Assembly (NCBI GenBank): GCA_020057295.1
Contig: JAGVGF010000006.1
Location: 179,752-243,751 of the forward strand
DNA length: 64,000 nt
Reading direction: 5' to 3'
Source: an archaeon
Lineage (GTDB): Archaea > Nanobdellota > Nanobdellia > Woesearchaeales > UBA9642
In this document: positions 1-9,700 of the stretch, piece by piece
Layout: each line of letters opens with the position of its first letter
How positions within the stretch are numbered: position 1 is the first letter of the stretch
Made by a program: the position numbers and the translations under genes
The notes under the pieces: generated by a model
What the model saw: only the letters and a program-made list of their open reading frames with translations
The model's database searches: none
Told to the model about the DNA's origin: nothing

Positions 1-1746
1 TTCTGAACAAGTGTGTGATCCAGGATTTGTTCCGTCACAAGTCTCTGTTCCTTCAACAGCATTATTACCACAATAAGAACATGTTCCTCGAGTAATTGCA
101 CAAGTACTACTACAAGAAGGAGTTCCATGATTCATATCACGATCAACATTATTATACACGATACTATATTCAGAGCAAGTATGCGAACCAATATTTGTTT
201 TATCACATTCTTCAGTACCTTCAATAATATTATTCATACATAAAGAACAAGTTCCTTTCGTTAAAGCACAATTAGTACACGATGGAGTTCCATGATTCAA
301 ATTCCAGTAAGCATTGTTAAACAATGTAGTGAATTCATCACAACTATAACCACCAAGATTTGAACCATCACACTGCTCACTTCCTTCAACAATATTATTC
401 ATACACAAAGAACATGATCCTAAAGTTATTTGACAATTACCATTACATCCTGGAGTTCCATGATTCAAATTCCAGTCAGCATTGTTAAACAATGTAGTAA
501 AATAGTCACATGAATATCCTTCATCTAAATTAATCACTGAACCATCGCATTGTTCATAAACTCCATAAGCATTAGGCCATTGAAGAGAACCATCGCCGCA
601 TCGTGTACAGTCTGGATCAGATATCCCGTGACTTGCACATATTCCTGACGATATTCCGCAACTTGATCCATAATTATTCGGACATATTCCATCACTGGCT
701 CCGCAAGTATAAATATTATAATTTCCAGAAGAAACATCATATAATTTTACACCATAACCGTGTGTTCCAGAATAACATGTTCCAGAACATATTGGAGATA
801 TTGATCCTGAGCAAACATAAGATGTAGTCCAGCTACCACATTCATATACACATCCAGTTCCAGAGCCGTTCCATAATGCAAATTGTTCTAAAGAGTTTAA
901 AGGTTTTGCATCGAAAGATTCTCCATTAATAAATTCGCGATTATTCACCGAAATATCAGATAAAGTTATTTTTGGACAAATCCAGGAACTGCAATATTGT
1001 GAAGTCTGACAGACACCGGTACAATAATAATTATCTGGAGCATCGCAAGTCATTTCTGCATTTGTGTTACATGAACCTTCACAATAACAATTTCTATTAT
1101 TTAATTCTCCTCCTTGTTTACTATCACACATAGTTGTTGGTGAACTATATGTTACAGCGTAAACTTTATTATTGCCTGGAGTGTTATCACAAATGTAGTT
1201 GTAACATCCACCATTAGCTACGACATACATTCCGTCTTTGTAAGACACTGTACCATAAGAACTACATGCAATGTTTTGGCATTGACCATTTACACAATTC
1301 TGATTTGCTCCACACACATTTCCACACGATCCACAATTAGTAACAGTATTTATTGGAGTCTCACACCCATCAGATGCTATTTGATTACAATTTTTTTGTG
1401 TATTACGCGCACAAGGTTCGCATCCGCTAGAATCATCACAGTAAGAATTTATGCCACAATTTTGACTAAAATAACACGATACGCCACCAGTCCACCTAGC
1501 AGTGTTATATCCTGTACTCGTACAACCAAGAAAATCAATAGGATTACAACTAGGATAAGAAACGGGATTTTTAAACACACATGCTCCACCAGTCCATGTA
1601 CACAAACTATTCATTAAACATCCTGAATATGATTCGTGTGGACAAGGTGGACGCGCATAAACAATGTTTGATAATATTATTACTAAAAATATTAGTAGAA
1701 CAATGGTGATTCCTTTCCAAATATAACTTCGCCTACTCATCCTCAT
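1..1746 (-). CDS. Secreted Cys-repeat surface protein, C-terminus cut by window edge
   Basis: An open reading frame of 582 codons runs off the left edge, so the C-terminus is missing. It starts ATG AGG ATG AGT; either ATG (1746 or 1740) could be used, with an AAAGGT element just upstream. A signal peptide follows (RRSYIWKG, then a hydrophobic stretch ending NIVYA). The mature part is Cys-rich. After about residue 390 it becomes a tandem repeat of roughly 57 residues containing 'NHGTP.C', 'G.CS.C', 'N...EG.E.CD' and 'CDxFTTLFNN', related to the CGDG...E.CD repeats of the 2093-residue protein on the same strand. It is presumably exported and disulfide-bonded. Function is unknown; an adhesive or cell-surface role is inferred from architecture only. 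Confidence 0.85.
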   Translation of the reverse strand, partial: MRMSRRSYIWKGITIVLLIFLVIILSNIVYARPPCPHESYSGCLMNSLCTWTGGACVFKNPVSYPSCNPIDFLGCTSTGYNTARWTGGVSCYFSQNCGINSYCDDSSGCEPCARNTQKNCNQIASDGCETPINTVTNCGSCGNVCGANQNCVNGQCQNIACSSYGTVSYKDGMYVVANGGCYNYICDNTPGNNKVYAVTYSSPTTMCDSKQGGELNNRNCYCEGSCNTNAEMTCDAPDNYYCTGVCQTSQYCSSWICPKITLSDISVNNREFINGESFDAKPLNSLEQFALWNGSGTGCVYECGSWTTSYVCSGSISPICSGTCYSGTHGYGVKLYDVSSGNYNIYTCGASDGICPNNYGSSCGISSGICASHGISDPDCTRCGDGSLQWPNAYGVYEQCDGSVINLDEGYSCDYFTTLFNNADWNLNHGTPGCNGNCQITLGSCSLCMNNIVEGSEQCDGSNLGGYSCDEFTTLFNNAYWNLNHGTPSCTNCALTKGTCSLCMNNIIEGTEECDKTNIGSHTCSEYSIVYNNVDRDMNHGTPSCSSTCAITRGTCSYCGNNAVEGTETCDGTNPGSHTCSE

Positions 1747-1789
1747 TTTTTACCTTTTAACTCACCTTTTAGTAATACACGACAATGTT

Positions 1790-1799
1790 ATTTAAATAT
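1790..1799 (-). promoter_or_regulatory. TATA box for the left-edge Cys-repeat gene
   Basis: On the minus strand the sequence reads TATATTTAAAT, about 45-50 bp before the start codon. That leaves a leader of about 20 nt holding AAAGGTGAG and AAAGGT elements. Together with the start of the gene it fills the 144-bp gap; nothing else is seen there. Confidence 0.45.
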
Positions 1800-1890
1800 A
1801 TTGCGTTTTTTAAACTTAAATTTAGATAATATAAAAACTAAGAATAGTATCTGTTAATATATCTATTATGAAAATATATAATAAGAAAAA

Positions 1891-3690
1891 TTATTTTTTC
1901 AAAATCATCTTTATGGTTTTCATGTATGGTTTTTCTGTTCCTGTTGTCGGATTTGCAATCATTCTCAATAAATATACACCGCTACTTAATCCGTTTCCAT
2001 CTACTTGTTCTGTATACATTCCAGAATTTTGTATTCCTTTATCTACTTCTCTGACTAATTGTCCTAATGTGTTATATAATCCTAATGTTACATGAGCATT
2101 CTGCTTTAATGAATATCTAACATTTGTCGTCGGATTAAAAGGATTAGGAGAGTTTTGTGAAAGTTCGAACGATTTAGTATTATTTTTTAATATTAATTCT
2201 ATATTGTTTGAATATTTAAATTGTCCATCATTATCTATTTGTTTTAATCTATATTCTACTGTATCAGAAATATTTGTTTCTACAAATTCATATGTTCTTG
2301 ATACGGATGAACTTCCTGAACCTTGAACAAATCCTACTCTTTTCCAATCTTTAATTTTTCTATCAACATTTTTTTCTACATCAAAGCCATAATTATTTAC
2401 TTCTGTTGCAGTAGTCCATTTAAGACGAGCAATATTATCAATATATGATCCTATAAACGATACTAATTCTACTGGAAGAGGAGTTGAATTAGTAGTATTT
2501 GACCATTCACTAACTCCTGCTTCGTTTTTTGCTCTAACTCTTACAAAATATTTTGTATTTGGAGAAGCAGTAAAATTTTTATCTGTTCTTCTAAGTAAAG
2601 AATCATTTACTGAAAAAGTTGTGAATGATGAATCTGTGGATATTTGTAAATGATATGTTTCCGTACCAAATGAATTTGTCCATTTAACAAGCATTTCTAA
2701 AGGGACTCCTGTTGAATTATTAACTGGTTGTGTTATAGATACTGAAGATGGAATTGTTGGACTAACATAATCTTCTATATTTAATAAGAATGCGTTTTGT
2801 TCTCCTCTAACTTTTGCCTTATGATGTCTCTCAGCAGTTTTTGTTAATATATTATCATCTAATGTAAATTCTGGAGGATGTCCGTTCGGATCCATATTAC
2901 TTGAAAATGTTGTTACATAACTTTTATCATCTCCAAATCCTGCAACTTCGTGTTGTAAGATAGGAATTGTTGGACCAGGAGAAACATTTGCACTGATAAT
3001 ATTTATTAAACCATTTCCATCATCGAATATAGTAGTTTGATTGTTATATGGACTGTTAAAAGTTATTAGCACTCCACCATTATCTACTACATCCGCTGAA
3101 TCTGTTGTTAATATATATCTTTTTTCTTTCAATATAAATTCTATGCTTGATGTGTCGGAATCTTGCCATTGCGTTAATCCATTTCCTAATGCTTTTCTAA
3201 ATATTAACGAATCGTATGATGTTGCGTTGCTTAAGAATGTTTTTTTAGGGTAATCTGCAAATAGAGGGTCTTTATTTTTTGGAGCACTACTTGAATATAG
3301 ATCTATCATTTTCTCAGCTGTAATTATTCCTGTTCCTTTAGTTACAGTTTGTGTTGTTTCTGGAAGCGTAAAATTTAATGTCTTATTGCTTGTAATATTT
3401 ACTGCAGTTTCAAAAAAATCCATATATCCTTTTTTACTGATTCTTACATTATGTGTTCCTGATTGTATTCCTGCAATGGAGTAATTTCCGTTAACATCTG
3501 TTTCTGCAGTAATGGCACTTGAATCCACATATAATTTTACATTTTCTATTGGAACTCCTGTTGAATCTTTTAATGAAGTAATTTTTCCTTGTAAAGTGTA
3601 GTTTTGAGCTGAAGCTAATCCTGATACAAATAAAACAGGTAAAACTATTTTACGGAATAATCTACCTACAATATTATCGAGTTTTAGCAT
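1891..3690 (-). CDS. Secreted multidomain protein with T9SS type A-like C-terminal domain
   Basis: 599 residues. A signal peptide (residues 1-28, ending VSGLASAQ) leads into a carboxypeptidase-regulatory-like beta domain (about 30-110, with DVNGNYSIAGIQSGTHNVRI). A poorly recognised middle region follows, then an FN3-like domain (about 310-405). Next is a block reading LPVELVSF, LKWTTATEVNNYGFDVEK and YRLKQIDNDGQF. The last 90 residues match the Por secretion-tail/FlgD-like pattern: SQNSPNPFNPTTNVRYSL, YNTLGQLVREV, LSSGVYLLRM, KTIKMILKK. These blocks are characteristic of Bacteroidota and Ignavibacteria proteins exported by the type IX system, which archaea are not known to have. Base composition resembles the neighbours and an archaeal TATA box precedes the gene, so it looks resident after lateral transfer. 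HEVAGFGD in the middle recalls a zincin helix but lacks the full motif. Confidence 0.9.
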   Translation of the reverse strand: MLKLDNIVGRLFRKIVLPVLFVSGLASAQNYTLQGKITSLKDSTGVPIENVKLYVDSSAITAETDVNGNYSIAGIQSGTHNVRISKKGYMDFFETAVNITSNKTLNFTLPETTQTVTKGTGIITAEKMIDLYSSSAPKNKDPLFADYPKKTFLSNATSYDSLIFRKALGNGLTQWQDSDTSSIEFILKEKRYILTTDSADVVDNGGVLITFNSPYNNQTTIFDDGNGLINIISANVSPGPTIPILQHEVAGFGDDKSYVTTFSSNMDPNGHPPEFTLDDNILTKTAERHHKAKVRGEQNAFLLNIEDYVSPTIPSSVSITQPVNNSTGVPLEMLVKWTNSFGTETYHLQISTDSSFTTFSVNDSLLRRTDKNFTASPNTKYFVRVRAKNEAGVSEWSNTTNSTPLPVELVSFIGSYIDNIARLKWTTATEVNNYGFDVEKNVDRKIKDWKRVGFVQGSGSSSVSRTYEFVETNISDTVEYRLKQIDNDGQFKYSNNIELILKNNTKSFELSQNSPNPFNPTTNVRYSLKQNAHVTLGLYNTLGQLVREVDKGIQNSGMYTEQVDGNGLSSGVYLLRMIANPTTGTEKPYMKTIKMILKK

Positions 3691-3710
3691 AGTATATTAT
3701 GATAAGCAGT

Positions 3711-3720
3711 ATTTATAAAG
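3711..3720 (-). promoter_or_regulatory. TATA box, leaderless promoter of the T9SS-domain gene
   Basis: CTTTATAAAT on the minus strand is centred about 26 bp before the ATG. This is the spacing expected when transcription starts at the start codon in archaea. Confidence 0.6.
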
Positions 3721-3730
3721 TTTTTGGTTG

Positions 3731-3750
3731 TAGTCACTCAATAGTGACTA
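3731..3750 (-). promoter_or_regulatory. Perfect 8-bp inverted repeat upstream of a TATA box
   Basis: TAGTCACT-CAAT-AGTGACTA lies about 11 bp upstream of the TATA box of the T9SS-domain gene. It is also about 30 bp downstream of the stop of the 2093-residue protein gene. It could be an operator or a transcript-end hairpin; no T-run follows on the minus strand, which slightly favours an operator. Confidence 0.4.
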
Positions 3751-3778
3751 TTATTAAGAATTTTTTCTAATAAAATAA

Positions 3779-6700
3779 CTAGTTTACAACAATATTTTTC
3801 TTTCCATAAATAAGATATTTTCCACTCGTACTATTAAACAAATTAGAAATTCCACAATAATAACCTATTTTATCAGTCACAACAATATCAGGGAATGTAC
3901 AATTAGTAATAATACTATTTACAATAAGATCATATTTCGGATCTTCAACAATGTTACCAGGAATTACAGCTGCAGTAGGATTTATTAAACAATTGCGTAC
4001 ACATTCATTAGATAAAGTAACTTTTTTCTTATCTAAACCACATTTTTTAGCACATTTTTTAACAGTATCAGCACTAGAACCATTAACTCTCTCATCACCA
4101 GTTATATTCACAAATAAAGGTAACTTAAATAACGCGTTAAGCAATTTAGAACAATTATTTCCTGTATTGAAATCCGTACCTACATCACAACTATTTAAAG
4201 CCGGAAAACAATATCCGTCTGTCAAACCATATCTGAATCCTTGAGGACAAAGAGTTTTATTAGCTGAACATATAACTGTATTTCCATCGTAATTAGTTAC
4301 AGCAGGATTATCCAAATTTAAACTTGCTACTAGACATGCAGCTTGACCACTAGAATTTTTATACACACAATTAGACGCGCCAGCGCATATCTTATGAACA
4401 GGAGGAACTGGTAATGCACATGATTGACCTAAAACAGTTAGTCCAAGTTTATCACGAACTTCTGCGCATGTCATCCACGTATGATGTGCAGAATCTATAG
4501 TGAAATTTACACCAGAGTTTGCAACAGGAATATTTTGTGTATGTGGATAGAATTTATCATCAACAGTATTCAAAGTTTTTGCCGCGTTTGTAAAGAATGC
4601 TGCTCCGCCAGGAGGAATTACACCCATTAATTTTCCTGCACATTTAGCAGGAATTGTACCATTTAAAGTATAATTAAATTCTATAGAAGTACTTCCTGCG
4701 CCAATACTTAAATCTCCCATTTCGCTACTATTTAATCCAATCACAGCTCCTTGACCGCCAATGTTACATGCACCATCAGTACTATTAATATCAACTTGTG
4801 CAAATCTTGCAGCAGAACAATCACCTGTAAAATTAATTACTACACGAACTTTATCTTTTGGAGCACACACTCCCCTATCACAACCAGTACCAGGATACAC
4901 TGCAACATTTGTAATAGAACATAATTGACAATATACACATCCAGGATTACTACTATCACAACTCTCACCATATTGAGGTTGAGTAATTCCATCACCACAT
5001 CGTGCAGCATCTTGAGTCCATTTCGGCCAATCTATAGTGCATGTATCAAGACATGGTGCATGACCAGGATAAGGCTGTCCAGCTTTTACGACATGAGTTA
5101 CACCGAGTGTATCGCATATTTCTCGACCATTATTATTATGATCTCCGTATATTTTATAATAATTAGTTCCGCCAGCATTAAGTCCTCGTTGAAAATCATT
5201 TTCGGTTAAATCATAAAATGTCCTATCAAGATTAGAAATATCATATGTTTGAGTTTCATCATTACACCAACTATCATATTTAAAATCACAATGTAACGTA
5301 GCCATAAAATAATTAGGATCAGTATCACTAAGAGGAACAACATAAAAATCAGGATAATCTGGAACCCACCATCTATTAGACCAAAATTTTGAATGGTTTA
5401 AATATCCCCAAAAGCCAGTAAACTGTCTCCATTCTATGTGTGCTTGATACCCGCTTTCACAATACGTTTCAGTGCCATCACAAAGAGTTCCATTTTGTGC
5501 AAGCCAAGGAAAAGGACCTCCATTAAGATTAGTAGCTCCTTCAGAAATAGTCTGTGCAATAGCATCTCCACATCTAGTCCTAAGAGTACAATTAGGCGAG
5601 CATCCACTACCATCTTGACCAATCATGTTGTCAGGATCATACTCGTCATAAGGATCATTTGCTCTTCTTGAGCATGTTACTGATGTTGTAATATTCTTAC
5701 TATTATTTGTTATCCATTGTAATCCATTCCATAATTTACATGATGCTACAGAACCTGAATGAGTCGCAGCAGCTTCATTTGAAGTTGCATAATTATTATC
5801 TATACAATATTTTACTCTGCTTGGTTTATCATCACATATAACAACGCGAGATCCGTCTGTTGCATTTGGAGAAGGATATGTTTTACTTCCACTAGTAGTA
5901 TTATAATCGCATTGTTCGCCTGCATCTAATTTTCCATCACCACATATTGGACCAATAATAGTTATATTTGAACATGTAGTATTACAATAGGAACAAACAG
6001 TATTAGGTGCAGCAACACATGCTGTGTTAGTATTAAATCCTCCTAAATCACATTGTTCTGTAATACTATTATGATTAGGAGTTTGTTTCATACCATCACC
6101 ACAGATTGACCAATGACATTTGTAACAATCAGCAGTATCAGTAGGACCAACATCACATTGTTCTCCATATATTGTATCTACAAAATAATTTCCACAAGAG
6201 CCATTAGTTAAAGTTATACCTTTAGTTAGTGTTGTAGAATAATAATTAGATTGTTTGTTTAAAGGAATTGGTAAACCACTATAAGCTTCTGAAGCGACTA
6301 GTGTTAAAGTTTGTCCATTACATCCAACGGGTATTGAAGGAATTTTATCGCTAAGTAAATTTGTAGGAGAAGTAAAACTACTAAGATTAGGATTGAAGAT
6401 TAATAATATCATTTTAGAAATAACATTAGTAGAATCTGGAGTGTTATAATTCATAACACAAGAACCGTATGCAGATGCGAAATCTATCTGTACACTTTTT
6501 GCTTTAGAACAATCTCCAGTATAATTTACAGTAATATTTAATTTATTATCAGAATTACATGCACTATTAACAATATCACATCCATTACCTGGTTTAATAT
6601 CTATACCAGTAATTTTGCAAGTTCCACACGCTCCATCGCCCATACAGAATGTATTTGCTGGACATTGTGCATCACTAGTACACGCAACACATTGCCGGAA

Positions 6701-9700
6701 TATGCATGTAGGCTTCAAAGAATTTTTAACTACACAATCAGTATTAGTATCACACTCTATATTATATAAGTATATAGGATTTATCTGTGTACCAGCATAA
6801 TACGCAAGAATGGTTGGAGGAAGAGTTGCTCCAATACCAAAATATTCCGTGTCTATTTTTTCAGAAACATCTTTAGAAGCTAGAACTTTTTTGGAAGGAT
6901 ATGAACCAAGTAAATCATCTTCAGTAATGTCTAATAATCTTTTTGATAAGTCATTAACAGGTAAAGATTTTACAACAACTCCACCATCATATCTAAATGA
7001 TATTCCTGTAATATTATTTATTACTTTATTACCACAAATCAAAGGAAGTGTTGGTACTGTATAAGTAAAAGACGTAGTAGTTATAAGAGGAGTATTTAAT
7101 AATGTATTAGATCCTGTCATGCCTTTCATCGAGCCACTACTAAATTGTATCTTACAAGAATTATCAGAACTTGCAGCATCCACTTGTATTGCTTCTGTTA
7201 ATGCACAATTGCCAGTATATCTAACATTAACAGTCCAAGTAGTACCAACATTACATGCATTAGCACTACTGCTACCACATGATGAAGGAGTAATTGATGC
7301 ACTTAATATTGTACAATCTTTAATTTGACAAGTATTAGTACATCCGACACTAGTATCTGGAATATTATTGGAGCAAGTAACAGGATATACATAAGCGGCA
7401 ATCAGAGTATTCCATCCCCCAACATATTTGATACATGGCGTTCCAAAAGTTATTGGTGTTGCGCCAACAGTTGCAGTATTAAATCCATTCTCCAAACAGA
7501 ATCTTGTCAATGAAGTAGTATCTCCACATACACCATAATAGTTAGCACCATTATTATTTGAACGTTGCATAGATGCAGTAGTACTAAACGTAACAGATGA
7601 TGGAGGTATATAATCACATTGCTCGCCAGAATCTGTAATAGTATTACCACATGTTGTACATCGTGAAACATCATATCCACTACAACCAGTATTACATCCT
7701 AATGTTCCTATCCATGTTCTACCATCATTCTTTACGCCCGTACAAGTCATAGAATTCAGCGTTGTACCATCACATGTTTCTGAAAATTCTTTAACATTAT
7801 TTCCACAATATCCACATTTACTATAATCAAAATTACAAGAATTAGTACATGAAACAACTCCATTATTGCAGTTCACAGCATTTCCGTTAGCATTAGAACA
7901 TGAATTGTATTGACTGCAAACTTTTCCATTAATATCAGAACCGTCACATATTTCAGCAGGTTCTCTTATACCATTACTACAATAACCACAACCAGCAGAA
8001 TTTAGTTTACATCCACCACAAATTAAATTTCCGTTGTTGGCCGGAACATCAGCACCATTTCCTTGTGGATCGCTATACACATTATAGTTTGCACAAGTTT
8101 TTCCATAAGCAGTTGAACCGTCACATTCATCTCCTCTATTTGGATCGATTATATTATCACCACAAATACTCGGAACCCATGAACATCCTAAAGTAGTACA
8201 TTTAGCTCCACGATACGCGCTACAATCAATTGTACCATCACAATAATTTGGATTAATAGCAGGTTCAACAGTGTAGCAATTGAGAGGTGCATCTGCACTA
8301 CAATCATATCCGGACCATGAAAGAGAAGGTATTTCAAATTCGCCACAACTTCTAGTTGATGGACCTTTACATATATATTCTAATTTACAAGAACTACATC
8401 CATCACCGACAACAGAATTTCCATCATCACATTCTTCTCCATCTAAAACGTTAACTACACCATCACCACAAACATTTGGTTGCCAACCACAACCAGCAGC
8501 AGTACAAGCAGAATTAGACTGCAAAGAAGAATCTTTACACTCAATTATACCGCCACAACTATGATAACATTCACTCCAAAACTGATCAGCATAGCAACCA
8601 GCAGGAGCAGTATCACATTCAGTCTCACAATTATCAACAAAATAACCATTACAACTTTGAGTTGATGAACCTTTACAAACGTACGTCTTTAAACAACTAC
8701 TTGAACATCCATCGTAATTGTTTAGATTACCATCATCACACTGTTCTCCAGCAGCAACATTCATCACACTATCACCACAAACATTTGGTTGCCAAGTACA
8801 ACCAGCAGCAGTACAAGCAGAATTAGACTGCAAAGAAGAATCCTTACAATTAATTGTGCCACCACAAATATTTGGATCATTGCCTGATTCAACAGTAGAG
8901 CAATCAGTAGGAGCATTTGCACCACAATCATAACCAGACCATGAAAGAGAAGGTATTGCAAAAATATCACAACTTCCAGTTGATGAACCTTTACAGACAT
9001 AATCTAATGCTATACGACAAGTTCCTTGTACAAAAGCTGAACAGTCAGTTCTACATCCAGGAGTGCCTATATATTCTGCACCATAAATATTAGCACAAGT
9101 GGAACCACTAGTACCATCACAAATTTCAAAACCATTTCGTATATTATCACCACAATGTTGTGTAGTAGTACATGCATTTAAAGTACAAGAAGCAGAACAA
9201 CTTTTAGAACCGATGTATCCATTAGTAATACAAATAGTTCCACTACCATCACATTGCTCATTACCATTTCTTACGTTATCACCACAAGATTCAGAAGGAA
9301 CACAAGTTCCTGACCAAGAACAAGATCCAGTACATGATTCAGTTCCCGCATAACCTGCTGCAGTAGTACATGCTCGAGTATTGCCATCGCATTGCTCAGG
9401 ACCAATCGTTATTGAATCTCCGCAATAATATGGAGTAACACAATTATTCCAGCTACACCAAAGGTCGCAAGATTTAGAGCCAGGATAACCGTTAACAAAA
9501 CATGTTTCAGTATTACTATCACATTGTTCATTACCATTTCTTACGTTATCTCCACAAGATTCATAAGAATAACATTGATCATACCCGTTACACAAACCAC
9601 CACATCGTTGAGTTCCAGAATAACCTGCTACGGTTGAACAAGATACAGTATCACCATCACATAATTCACGACCATTCCTCCAGCCGTCACCGCACATTTC

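Noticed and set aside
2935..2970. HEVAGFGD in the T9SS-domain protein as a metalloprotease site
   Set aside because: It lacks the third metal ligand pattern (HExxHxxGxxH) and no clear Met-turn follows, so I do not call a peptidase.
1891..3690. T9SS-domain gene as assembly contamination
   Set aside because: Base composition matches its neighbours and an archaeal TATA box lies at leaderless spacing; contamination cannot be excluded without reads, but transfer is the simpler reading.
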